Made by a program: the position numbers and the translations under genes. A stretch of 64,000 bases of DNA from Paragordius varius (taxonomy: Eukaryota > Nematomorpha): contig OZ176050.1 of the NCBI GenBank assembly GCA_964247055.1, forward strand, positions 15,066,001 through 15,130,000, read 5' to 3'. Shown piece after piece: positions 52,280 to 63,276 of this stretch. Every line of letters begins with the position of its first letter. The stretch's first letter is position 1. Under the pieces are notes generated by a model, which did no database searches, was not told where the DNA came from, and saw only the letters and a list, made by a program, of their open reading frames with translations.

Positions 52280-55200
52280 GCAATCATAAAAATTTTATTA
52301 GAAAAAATTTTAAAAGGTTTTTTCCAAATACTTATATAGCTCACGGTACTCTGACAATTGGTTCACCAATTGTAAAAAGGGGTGCACCCCGTGTTATTGT
52401 CATTGTCATTGTCGCTCTCCAGAATACAAATACACAACCTAAAGTTTTGTTTTATACTATATTAGCCAAATAAAGATAAAAGTATTTGCTTTAAAAGAAA
52501 AACAAATGGATTGGATTTGCTCAAACTTAAAGAAAGTATTGCAAAACGTTTAGGTTTAATTTACCGTATAATTTAGCGACCAAACAAAATACAAATACCA
52601 CAATTCCTCAAATATTGCAAGTAAAAAAGGATGTTAAAGTTAATCCTCTGGTCACAAAGTCGACTAAAAATTTGGATTTAAAGCAAAAAATAGTCTCAAA
52701 TGAGACAAAAACAAACTCTTTGAGCAATAAAAACAATGTAAATAATTCCAGTTGCGACAATAAAACAAATAGAAAAAAACCGCCCTTAACTGTTAACCGC
52801 GAAAATATATCAATTATTGAATGTCACCAATCAAAAGACAACAATAAATCTGCAAAAAAGTCTCAAAATATAAAACAATTATCTTTTGAGGATATTATAA
52901 AATTAGCTCAGCGAAATCAATCGCCCTTAACCACAAAAGGTAATATTATCTTTTTTAATTTATTCAAATAAATCTATTAGGATAAAACATAAAAACTAAA
53001 AATATTTTTCATAAGGATTTATTTAGATAACCTTGATTACAATTGTCATCCTAAAAGTGTTTGTTACCAATTATCTTATATTAATTTTGCAACTAAAAAC
53101 GATACATTAAGCAAAAATTAAAGTTAATAAAATTGGTTATTTATAAGAAAAGGTTTCCTAGATATAACGATTTATTTGTTAAATTTTTAGTTTTACTGTA
53201 TTTCTTGTTTAATTTAAATTAGAGTTTATTTTTTTAAGGTTATAATGTCTGCAAAGTTTTTTTAATATAACTTATCTATGCTGGATGAATTGTTTTACAT
53301 TTAATTATTAACATAATCAATTATATATTCAATTTAAAAAAATGATTAACGGTATATATTATCTTAAAAAGTTTTTAACTGTTTTTATATTATTTAAATA
53401 TACCATTTTCATTACATGTTGGTTTCCCTAAAATTAAGTTTTAATATATATATATATATACAACGTATTAAATTTTTATTTTACGCACTTTTTTGGATGT
53501 TTTTTCCTTTAAATATAAAGATTTTTCATTGAAACCAATTTTTCTGGCTGGAATCATTTTTTGTTATGCAATATTTTATAAAGTTTTATGAGGACAAATT
53601 CACCTATAATCAATGTTTATGTTTTATTTTATCTGAAAATCTAATACTTTAGAATCCAACAAAAGTCAAACGTCGTCCACCACATTAGATCGAAATGTTA
53701 CAACTACCCCTGAAGGCAGGAATAAGATTTCAACTTTTCATAAAGATAATTTACCTGCCACGAATCGAAAAAAGATTGGAAATAGTTCTGAAAAAGTTTC
53801 GAGAATTGAACCAAATTCAAAAGAAAGGAATAATGTTTCCGCCCTTTTCAAAGCAAAACCCAAAGCTGTGGTCGAAATTCCCAGTAGCGTGAAAAGAAGA
53901 CCTCTTCCCTTGCAAAAAACAGATGATCAATTCATTGATGATGATGAGAGCAATTCAGAGCATGTCGATTATTCTAAATATATCCGTCAAATTTTTGGTT
54001 ACGATAAGAATAAGTAATGCCTCTTTGCCGAAATATTTATGTATGTATATGACATTTTAAAGGACAAAATGAAAATATCTATATTTTTTTTGAAAAGGAC
54101 AACTATAATATTTTTAAACCTTGATAAAATTTTACCACAATCACAATATATTAAAATTACAAAGGTCGGTTTGTGTTGGATATGCCTGTTTTGTTAGACA
54201 GACAGAATTTGAGTTTTTTAGCATAAACAATGATGAAATTTTAAAAAACATTTTTTATAGTCAATTTTTAGAATTTATAAACTGTTAAGAGACCTTTATT
54301 CGAAAAGTTAATAAGCAATTTAATCTGATTTTTGTGTTTTCAGATATCGAGACGAAGTTTTTATCGACGATGTGCGCGAATCCTCCTTCAAGGATGTCAT
54401 GACTGAGGAAGCCAGAAGGTATTATTATTATACAATTAATTTACTTCCCTCAAAAATTTAATATTTCTTATATAAATAATTGCAAAAACTATATTTTTTA
54501 GTTATAAATAAAATATCAAGTAAAATAAAATTTTATGTAATATATATTGAAAATTGATATTTTAAGGACAAAATAAAAATATAATTTTTTTTAAAAAATA
54601 ACTATGTTTTTGAAAACAATTTTTTGAGAATTAACTCAAATTCAGCTTTTTTTACTAATCATTTTGGGTCGCAAAATATGGATGTTAATTGTTAACTTAT
54701 ATTATACCATTTACACTTAAAATTCCCATTGAAAAATTCAAACCCTAAAAATAAATTTGTATTTTAGGATTAAAAATACCTATTTTTTTATTTAGAAAAT
54801 GTAATTTAGTTAAAAATTAAAATTATGGTGAAAAATAGTAAACTAAGTCATAAAAATATATTTCATATTTATGATGAGTATATTAGCAGCCCGAAAACAC
54901 ATAATTTATTTTAGCGGGTGAATTTGAATTCTAAATGGAATACAATCATTTAGGGATATTAATATCGCTTTCTGTATTAATTTGTTTCAATCTTACTCTC
55001 TTAACTTATACAGTAATTGAAATTATACGGATAAAACGTTAAAATATAAAGACAAAACAATTTTTTCTAAAAGACAACCATATCTTTTATAGACCTTAAT
55101 TTATCCTTTAAAAATCATTTAATTACAACTGTAAATTGCATCATTGATTGAGTTACCTATTAATATATCTATTTTTTATTTTGTAGTTTAAAACAATCAG

Positions 55201-55457
55201 TTATCATTTAAACATAAAGATTTAAAAAGTATGGTTGTCTTTTAGAGAAAATAATATATGTTTTTATATTTTTACGTTTTGTCCGTATAATTTCAATTTT
55301 TACTGTATTTTACTTTTTTGTGTTCAGCACAAAGTTAGGCATTTTGGAAGATTTGGAAGACATAAAAATGGAAAAGAAAATGTTGGCTCTAAAACAGCAA
55401 AAAATGCAATCTGGTCGACGACCCGCTCAACCCAAAAATAAACTATTTCACAAATAA
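51636..55457 (+). CDS. SPTY2D1: SPT2 histone chaperone (SPTY2D1 family)
   Basis: The C-terminal exons carry the SPT2 signature: an acidic stretch, then YSKYIRQIFGYDKNKYRDE, ESSFKDVMTEEARR and LGILEDLEDIKMEKK, parallel to human HIREIFGYDRKKYKDE and MQEDLEEMRREEEE. This region binds H3-H4 during transcription. Confident exons: 52466-52553, 52577-52939 (with the internal LSFEDIIKLAQRNQ motif), 53653-54013, 54344-54418 and 55328-55457; their phases all agree. An exon ending at 52443 is likely. The N-terminus MDYENLINLALQKK at 51636 fits the family's MDF..(L/I)L start, but how it joins to the 52.4-kb exons is not resolved. Two introns are only 22 and 23 nt long. Stop TAA at 55455-55457 overlaps an AATAAA. 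Confidence 0.85.
52444..52465 (+). other. Ultra-short intron, 22 nt (SPT2)
   Basis: GT TTTG...TATTAG between an exon ending ACA CAA CCT AAA and one starting CCA AAT AAA GAT. Phase 0; removal opens the frame into the Lys-rich SPT2 middle region. The left exon is the less certain side. Confidence 0.6.
52554..52576 (+). other. Ultra-short intron, 23 nt (SPT2)
   Basis: GTTTAATT...AATTTAG. Unspliced, the upstream frame stops inside it. Removal joins AAACGTTTA-G to CG-ACCAAACAA in frame (AKRLATKQN). Confidence 0.75.
55011..55305. mobile_element. Palindromic MITE, near-complete copy (295 bp)
   Basis: CAGTAATTGAAATTATACGG ... GTATAATTTCAATTTTTACTG, TA-flanked. It ends 22 bp before the last SPT2 exon. 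Confidence 0.82.
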
Positions 55458-56102
55458 ATTAAAAATATTATAAACAGTGTAATAGAAATATATATGGTTA
55501 ATATATAAAAAATTAATAAATTATTCTAGTTAATTCTTTATAAATTATGTTTCTTGCTAGTTTTATGGGACTAATACCTGAATAAATCAAAGGATGCATA
55601 TTTTATCTAATGTTAAAGTAATAAGCTGTATATTTAAGGAGTGTATTCAAATTATTTCGGTGTTTGATATTGTCAGGCGTCTAATTTTTTTTATAATTGT
55701 ATCTTTATTTTTGACATTTCAATCATGTAATAGCATTTTTAAAGCCTGTTACAGTAAGAATTGAAATTAAAACGAATATTTAATGCTTAAAAGTTTTTTA
55801 TCTTCATACTTACAATCTTATTCCAAAGATGCTTATCTAGACATTTGGTAATGCCGAGGTTTAGTATTTTTATGTCATTTTTAATGTTGTTTTGTTCCAG
55901 GAATGTGTTGGGCGGCGTTCTTTGCGGTTGTTTCCAGAGGGTTGTCTGTTTAATGGTTTGGACTGGATTATCGGCTTGTCCTCTTTCAATGTGACTCAAA
56001 TATTTGAGTCTGCCTTTTGTACAAACTTTTCTATTTTATCATATTTGTGTTTAAGAGGGATAAGAACAATGATACTTTTTTGAACACCCGACATCTATAA
56101 TC
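55458..56102. other. Intergenic, possible old retroelement fragment
   Basis: A G/C-richer patch at 55790-56080 has an open minus-strand stretch of about 70 codons. It could be a decayed mobile-element fragment; no family is assigned. Confidence 0.25.
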
Positions 56103-57045
56103 TATATATTTATAAAAATGGAAAATGCTGGCTTTGTGATTTGATTCCGGAAAACCAGTAGAAACATTCAAATCCGAATGTCGAAAAAATATAATCATTA
56201 ATAAATGCCCTGACAATAGCTCCGCCCTTTTTTGGAATTAGGTCCCCAGTTCGGGCCCACCCCGTGTGAAAAATGGGTTAAGTCAATTTTCCGGAGAACG
56301 TGTTGGACCATTCAATTTCAAATATGATTTTGTTTACTTATTTTTGATCGCGCCGAACATAGTCGTCTACTTTTGTGATTTAGGCCTTCTTTTTACCCGC
56401 TCCCCCCGTAAAATGCCATTTTTTTCAAAAAACAAAGTCCACAAAAATAATTTTTTGATTGTAATTTTCGCCCTAGCTATGAGACCGTAAAAATTCAATA
56501 TGGATTCCACGTATTCCCTGTTAAAAGGCAAAAATTTTAGTCAAGCGTTTCTTTGATGATAGCTTCTGAGTAAGGAGCTACCGGCGAAAAACTCACCAGT
56601 CATATCGAAATATCGTGCTTTTGGGGCTAAATTTCAGAAAACCTATCAGGCCATATGAGTTCAATAGCTGCCTAAAGTATTACCCGTAAAAAGTCAAAAA
56701 TTTTATCGAGCTAATTTTCCAAATTAGCCGTTAAATAAGCCCTTTACTTCCTAAAAAATGCGCTATCATTGAACTATTATTTAGTTTTGAAGCCATTCTT
56801 CCATAAACTATTAGGAATGAAAGATGATTCCATATATAAAGGCAAAATCTTTCATCTAACTACATTTTGGCATCTGGGTAGGGGGCTACCCGCCTACAAC
56901 TGCGCCATCACATCGATACAGCATGCCTTCGGAGCCAAATTTTTGAGAACTTATGAGACTATGTGAATCATTTAAAACTTCGTGCTGCATAATAAAATTG
57001 TCTATAAAATCAAACAGCACGAGATTTACGCTAGTATATTATAAT
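56103..57045. mobile_element. Element of tandem ~320-bp units, copy 3, inverted (two units)
   Basis: Reverse orientation: TTTATAAAAATGGAAAATG at 56108, unit markers near 56570 and 56878, and the terminus CACGAGATTTACGCTAGTATA at 57027-57047. Confidence 0.6.
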
Positions 57046-57217
57046 TGTGTTATTAATTACTGATACATGAGTATAATGGTTGACGTGCAAAGTTAATATA
57101 TATTATTATTATTATACTATACGTTCAAGTTATAACTTCAAAATTTTGAGTATGCATAAAATTTTTTTTATAACAATATTATATTGTGTATACCGTAAGT
57201 GTATCTAGTAAATAATA

Positions 57218-57504
57218 TTGTAAAAATTCAAAATATACCGACAAAATATAAAAATATAAGGACAAATATTTTTTTCTAAAAAACAATGATAATGAATCTT
57301 AATTTTTTTAATTATAACTCATTGTTTGAAATGGTAGTGTGTTATAGAGATGTTTATTTACACAATCAAGTTTAAATATTACAATAATAATTACATAGCT
57401 TATATGAGAAAAATTAAGGATTTAAAAAGTATGGCTGTCTTTAAGATAAAAATATTTGTCTTTATATTTTTACGTTTTGATCTGTATAATTTTACTTTTT
57501 ACTG
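57218..57504. mobile_element. Palindromic MITE, near-complete copy
   Basis: TTGTAAAAATTCAAAATATAC left arm and TTTTACGTTTTGATCTGTAT..ACTG right arm, intergenic between SPT2 and AP3S. Confidence 0.75.
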
Positions 57505-57767
57505 TAACTATTTTTCATTCACGCTCAACGTTTCTAGCCAAATTTAAATCTAATTCAATCAAACTAATACATTTTTAGTTAAACTAACTTTATTTAACGA
57601 CTTTATCAAATATTTTTTGTTTTAATTAGATGGTATCTATAATAGAATAACAATTTTTTTATTTGAAGCCAAAGTACAATACGCCTAAGTCCAGGAGAGT
57701 CTTCAGAAAAATAAATAAATAATATTTATTTTCAAAATATAAAAATTATATAATATATGGAATAATA

Positions 57768-58047
57768 CAGTAAAAATTGAAATTATACGAAAACATAAAA
57801 ATATAAAAACAAATTTTTTCTAAAAGACAACCATACTTTCAAAACCTTAATTTTACACATATAAGTTATTTAATTACAATTATAAAATATAGAATTGATT
57901 GTTTTATTATTATATATCTCTATTTCAGATTTTTCCATTTAAAACAATGAGTTATATTGAGTTAAATGTCTAGATTTAAAAAGTATGGTTGTTGTCTTTT
58001 AAAAAAAATATTTGTCTTTATATTTTTACGTTTTGTCCGTATAACTG
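57768..58047. mobile_element. Palindromic MITE abutting the AP3S stop codon
   Basis: CAGTAAAAATTGAAATTATA ... TTTACGTTTTGTCCGTATAA then CTG, TA-flanked. The AP3S stop codon is at 58053-58055. Confidence 0.8.
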
Positions 58048-58052
58048 TAAAA

Positions 58053-58886
58053 TTAATGGAATTTAAGATTGGAAAAATTGATGGATGGCAAATCAGGCAT
58101 TTTGATGTTATCTTTTAAATGCTGAGAAATGTTTATGTTTTTCATGGTTGAGAGGGCTCGTGCGGGAGCTCCACTAATTCCAGCCTAAAACATAAAATGT
58201 AAGAATTAAAAAATAAAAAATCTAAATGAAAACCATATGTTTTAATACTCTTTACACCCTTATTCTTTAAATAATCACCAAAACGATTGGTTTTATCACA
58301 ATAAAGGTTGAAAATTTTTTTTAATTTTATTGTTACAAACAAAGACAAACTTCATTTCTTTCAATTTTATTTTGTTCCTCAACTCGATTTACGATTTCTT
58401 GCAAGTTTGTCTCCAAAACTAAACCACCCATCACGATTTCCGACAAGATATAATGGACTTTATCGACGTGAAAGATAAGATCTAGTTCACAAACGTTCTC
58501 AAAGCATTTATCTAAAGCTTCAACAAAAACCTTTTCGCATTAACAAAAACATTTTTTACCTGTATCAAATCTAAAATGCCCAATTCACTTTCAGATGAAT
58601 CAACACAGAAAACAAAATATAAAGTAGCATAATGACGATATATTAATTTGTAATCCGTTCCTCCGATAAAACTAAGGATTAAATGGGACAAAACTTGCCA
58701 CCTTCCAAAAAATTGCAAACCGAATCATCCCGTTTGGAAACTAATTGAAACGTTTCTTTTATTATCTGCAGTTGTTCTTCTTCTGTCTATAGATAAAAAA
58801 ATTATTTTTTTAAAAACGTAATATTGGAAAAATTTGGAGAGACGAATTTTGCCATGGTTATTAAAAACCAGGATTGCTTTGATCAT
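58053..58886 (-). CDS. AP3S: AP-3 adaptor complex sigma subunit
   Basis: Five exons: 58818-58886, 58695-58786, 58560-58671, 58351-58530 and 58053-58184. They join in frame to 194 residues; human AP3S1 has 193. The sequence is nearly colinear with the family: [76 protein letters not shown] and [17 protein letters not shown]3S is the small chain of the AP-3 coat that sorts cargo to lysosome-related organelles. Introns are 31, 23 and 29 nt, and one normal of 166 nt. The start codon is 41 bp from the divergent PES1 start. The stop codon lies 5 bp from a MITE end, so transcript termination probably uses MITE sequence. Confidence 0.95.
58531..58559 (-). other. Ultra-short intron, 29 nt (AP3S)
   Basis: Minus strand GTAAAAAATG...GCGAAAAG. 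It splits the conserved [21 protein letters not shown]; the flanking residues match the family exactly, so the 29 bases are extra and shift the frame if kept. A 9-base direct repeat GTTTTTGTT overlaps its 3' end and the next exon. Confidence 0.88.
58672..58694 (-). other. Ultra-short intron, 23 nt (AP3S)
   Basis: Minus strand GTTTTGTCCC...ATCCTTAG, between CNFLEGG-N and FIGGTDYKL. Retained, it changes the frame between two family-matching segments; removed, AA joins T to give N. Confidence 0.88.
58787..58817 (-). other. Ultra-short intron, 31 nt (AP3S)
   Basis: Minus strand GTTTTTAAAA...TATCTATAG, almost pure A/T, between RLSKFFQYY and [13 protein letters not shown]. Phase 0. Confidence 0.88.
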
Positions 58887-58927
58887 CTCTTCAACGCGTA
58901 ATATTTCAGTTCATTCATCTGCTAAGC
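58887..58927. promoter_or_regulatory. 41-bp divergent start-codon interval between AP3S and PES1
   Basis: This is all the DNA between the two initiator ATGs. Both 5' leaders and any core promoter must lie in it, overlap the opposite gene's first exon, or use trans-splicing. No TATA box is obvious. Confidence 0.6.
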
Positions 58928-61900
58928 ATGGGAAAAATTATAAAGAAAGGTAAAGCCGGAACCGCAGCTATTTATATAAACAGAACTCAAGCGTGCAAAA
59001 GACTACAATTAAGTTTAGCCAGTTTTCGGTATTTATGTACTTTTGATTTTATGTTTAGTCGATTATGTATCCTAAAAGGAATCTATCCCAAAGATCCAAA
59101 GCACAGAAATAAACTTGATAAAGGCAAAAAAGTACAACAACCAGCAACCTATTATCTCTTGAAAGATATTCAGTTTCTAGCTCATGAACCCTTAATCGAA
59201 AAGTTTCGGGAGTTTAGAGTTTAATCACATGTTTATTTTTCAGGTTTTTTGTCGAAAGTTGAAAACTTTAAAGTCCAAGAAAGAGTATGATCGATTGGAA
59301 GCATTTAAAGGAAATAAACCCAATTACACATATGATCATATCATCAAAGAAAGGTTTAAATTTATGAGATTGTTACTATTAAATTGTTTTGTTGTCTATT
59401 AGAATTCTTTAAATTTATAATTATTTTTTATAGGAGACCGTATTTTAAATCATTATTATAAATAACCTATATAATTACGGAAAATTTAAATTTAGATTTT
59501 ATACCAAACGCTTTATTCCATAATTGCAAAAAATGTTTGGTATTATTTTAAAAATCTATGATTTTAGAAATATTGGCATTTCTTTTTATCCTTTGTCGCT
59601 TTATAGTTATAATTTTTATTGAATTGGAAAAAAACTTTAATAACATATACACTAAAAACTGAAATTTTACGGACAAAAAGTAAAAATATAAAAACAGATA
59701 TTTTTTTGTAAAAGACAACCATACTTTTAAAATGTTGATTTTTTAAAACTTCAAAGTATAAAATAGTGATATAAATTGCACAAACGCCATCAATTATGTA
59801 TTTTACGATTGTAATTACATGATTTTCATAGGATAAATCAAGGTTTTAAAAAGTATGGGAATGTCTCTTGAAAAATAAATTTGTCTTTATATTTTTACGT
59901 TTTGTCCATATAATTTTGTTTAATCAGATATCCAACATTCCTTGATGCGTTGCGTGATTTGGATGATTGTTTAACGCTTTGTTTTCTGTTTTCCCGATTA
60001 CCGAAAATGCGTTGGCTTAGTGATCGAGTCACTGCACTTTGCACACGTCTTACCGGTTATTTCAATTTATTTCAAGAAAATTTGATTGTTGAAAGTTTCA
60101 TTGAAACTCTTTATAAAGCCACACAGGGGTCTTAGGATTAGATTCTTTGTTTAAGCCTGGGGTGTCCAGGTTGCTAAAAAATTTGGTTGATAATTTGCAA
60201 AAATAATTGATTTTCTTAAAAAACAATTTTTTTGCAAGTTTATCATATTGGTAAACCGATAATAATTATAAAACCTGGCAATCCACTTTTCAAGAAGATT
60301 TATATTTTCTCCATATTAAAATCGAACAAGCAGTAAACAGATAAGAATAAACTATATCACGCTTACCTCCTTTGAAAGGAGACAATAGTTCATAAAGAAA
60401 AGTTTATCTTATTGGCAAAAACGATTTGGAAAATATTTTTATAATGTATTTGGATTAACAGTCTTTGTTTAATATCTAAGATATTTTAAATGCAGAACAC
60501 CGAATCTTTCGAACTAATAATGCAGCCCGTGTAGTCATTTTTGTAGGACACCCCTTGGTATATAAACTATATTTGAAATTAAAAAAAATGATGTGTTGAT
60601 ATACCATTTACAATTCAAATTCACCTTAAAAATAAATTATGAGTTTGCGGGCTAATATAACTCATCACTAATATGAAATATATTTTTACGACATAGTTTA
60701 TTATTTTATCAGCATTATATTAATTTTAACCAGAATTTCGTATTATAAAAATATTAAAAAATAAAAGTATTTGAAAAACACACAATTATTTATGGGTGAA
60801 TTTGAATTGTTCGATGGTAATTTGAACGTATATATCATTTATGCATTAAAAATTGGATTTATTGTATAAAATTGAGAGTTTTTTAGGGTTTTATATATTA
60901 AAAGGAAACTTTTATTTTCTTTTTACGCCATATTAATATATTTTATGAATATAATTTTAGTTGAATTCATGTTTTTGGTGATTTGCAAACGCGCGCTTCG
61001 CAAAGTTTTCCTTTCCATCAAAGGCATTTATTATCAAATCGAGTTGGAAGGACAAGTAATTACTTGGCTCGTCCCTTATCAATTTCCTCAACAAGTATTT
61101 ACTCATATACCTTTTTTTAGAAAAGTTTATTTTCAAGGAATCAGTTCTTTTACAAATTCCGGAGAACGAAAAATAATTAAAAAATTTAAAAACTATTTGT
61201 TAATCTTTCAAAAACGATTATTGGTAGAAAATTTGTAGATTTTGAAAAATAAAGCTAAAAATTCTACTAAAAAATTAAACTAAAACGTTTCCCCTTATAA
61301 AAACACTTAAACCACGGAATCAAAAAATTTTATAAAAAATATTAACAAAAATGATTAATTAAAAATAGTTGTTGTTTTTTTTTTATTTTTCTTTATTTAA
61401 TTTCTCCCAAACCATCATTGGCAAGTAATTTGTATATTTCAAAAAATAAAGCTAAAACATTTTACTAAAAAATTAAAAACCGCAAAATCAAAAATTCTTA
61501 TATAAGAAATATCGTCAACATGCATTTAAAAACGGTACCAATTTTTGCTTGCTTTTATTTTTCATTTTTTTATATTTTCTGTTTTCTAGATGAACAGAGG
61601 GGTTGATTTCCGCATAATGGTGACATTTCTTGACTTTTATTCTAATCTGCTTGGATTTGTGAATCATCATCTCTTCACACAATCAAACTTTAAATACCCC
61701 CCCAAGGTAGTATTTTTTTTTACAATTTTTTTCCCTTGTCGCAATTTTAAAGTTTAATATAGTAAAAATTGAAATTATACCGACAAAACTTAAATACTAA
61801 AAGACAACTATACTTTTAAAACCTAAATTTTTCCTATATAAAATATTTAACCACTATTGTTATAAAATAATTAATTGATTGTGTTACCAATTACATCTCT

Positions 61901-63276
61901 ATTTTTACATTTGCAGTTTAAAACTCCAAGTAATATTTAAAAAAAAGAATTAATAAGTATGGGTTTTAGAAAAAAATATTTGTCTTTATATTTTTACATT
62001 TTTTTAATTCTTTTACTGTGTAACTTATTTTAGTTTTCGACGTTACACCTTTCAGACAACTTGGATGATGAGATTTCGTGGTTTTCACAAAAAGATTCCA
62101 TGATTGAACGATTAGCGCTTTTCTGCCAAACTGAGTCTGAGGGAGTCCTTGAAACTCTAAATAAAGACATCACATATCAGGCTCAGCAAGAAGATGTAAA
62201 TAATATGCTTTAGTTTTTTGAATATGTGTTTCATCTTTTTGCTAAATACGTTTTTATATATTCTATAAATACCATTTTTCAGTCAAAAGCAATATTTTTT
62301 ACAAGCAAAGACAACTGAAATGTTGCATTTGTTTAGAAATTGTTGCTTTTGATTGAAAAATAGTATATATAAAACATGGGAAATAATATATAATTGTATC
62401 TTGTAAAAAGTTATTTAATATGCCGCGTAAATTAAATATTGTTTTTTTTTATAATGTTTTTCCTATTTTTGGATAATAACGTCGTAAAATATAAAGACAA
62501 GTATTTATTTTTAAACAAACTTATTTTTTTGAATGCAAAATATGGAATATGGATGTACATTGGTAACACAATCAATTATGTTTACTTACAATATCAATTA
62601 AAAACTCTGTATATAGGAAGAAATAAGGTTTAAACAGTTAAAATTAAACGGACCAAACATAAAAGACAAATAATTATATATATATATAAGATAACTGAAC
62701 TTTTTTTACCCTTAGTTCCTATATAAGGTATTTGATTATAAAAAAATGTAGAATTCATTGTGTTAGTAATATATATACATCTCTATTTCACACTTTGCCA
62801 TTTTAAACAATGAATTTTATATATAAAAATCAAAATTTTAAAAGTTTGGTTGCCTTTTAGAATATAAATATTGTCCGTATATTTTTACGGCCATTATAAA
62901 CTATATGTTTTATGAAAAATCAAGATTTAAAAAGTTGGATTGTCTTTTAGAACATAAATATTGTCCGTATATTTTTTGTTTTATGAAAAAATCAAGTTTT
63001 AAAAAGTTGGATTGTCTCATAGAACATAATTATTGTCCGTATATTTTTACGTTTTGTCCTTTGTCTCAATTTTAATTTTCTAATGTTATAGGATGATCCC
63101 GCTCAGGAACTTTTACAACAAATTGTTTCACAAACAAATCCTGAACACTCCAAACAAGAACAAGAACAGAATGGGCGGGAATTCGTTAAAGAAACGACAA
63201 AAATCGATTTATTCTCAAAATGTAAATTCTTTTTGAATCGTGAAACGCCGAGAGATGCCCTCACCTTCGTTATCAA
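58928..63276 (+). CDS. PES1: Pescadillo ribosome-biogenesis factor, 5' part (runs beyond the window)
   Basis: Exons 58928-59028, 59059-59218, 59244-59353, 59927-60055, 60961-61094, 61590-61706, 62034-62195 and 63092-63276 follow PES1: [96 protein letters not shown] and [22 protein letters not shown]1 is the nucleolar PeBoW subunit needed for 60S maturation. The N-terminal Pescadillo domain is present; the BRCT domain and acidic tail must lie past 64000. Two introns are 30 and 25 nt. One extra C in the CCC at 59939-59941 breaks the frame at the start of the fourth exon. As all other phases agree, this looks like a base-call error or a real lesion. Confidence 0.92.
59029..59058 (+). other. Ultra-short intron, 30 nt (PES1)
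   Basis: GTATTTATGT...TATGTTTAG interrupts the invariant [15 protein letters not shown]. Its length is a multiple of three with no stop, so retention would add ten residues; family conservation argues that it is spliced. Confidence 0.82.
59219..59243 (+). other. Ultra-short intron, 25 nt (PES1)
   Basis: GTTTAATCAC...TTTTTCAG between KFREFR and VFCRKLK. The frame hits TAA at once if it is retained; removal gives the conserved family junction. Confidence 0.88.
59650..59915. mobile_element. Palindromic MITE in a PES1 intron
   Basis: CACTAAAAACTGAAATTTTAC..TTTACGTTTTGTCCATATAA. Its right end is about 11 bp from the exon at 59927, so it contributes the acceptor tract. Confidence 0.75.
60160..60556. 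repeat. hAT-like repeat, GTGTCCAAC family, in a PES1 intron
   Basis: CCTGGGGTGTCCAGG at the left; GCAGCCCGTGTAGTC and AGGACACCCCTTGG at the right. Confidence 0.55.
61760..62018. mobile_element. Palindromic MITE in a PES1 intron
   Basis: AGTAAAAATTGAAATTATAC..TTAATTCTTTTACTG, ending 15 bp before the exon at 62034. Confidence 0.75.
62440..63075. repeat. Cluster of MITE fragments with a tandemly repeated right arm
   Basis: The right-arm string with AAAAGTTGGATTGTCTTTTAGAAC and ATTGTCCGTATATTTTTACG occurs three times (about 62835-62890, 62920-62980, 62990-63060) after a degraded left part. Confidence 0.6.

Noticed and set aside
52401-52420. ATTGTC trinucleotide-like run before the SPT2 exon
   Set aside because: Only three units; more likely part of a polypyrimidine tract before the acceptor CTCTCCAG.
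55787-56083. Open stretches on both strands near 55.8-56.1 kb
   Set aside because: No recognisable domain; most likely a degraded mobile-element fragment.
61095-61120. 26-nt GT..AG interval after PYQFPQQ in PES1
   Set aside because: Splicing there gives no PES1 match. The true next exon is at 61590 ([13 protein letters not shown]), in phase from the same donor.
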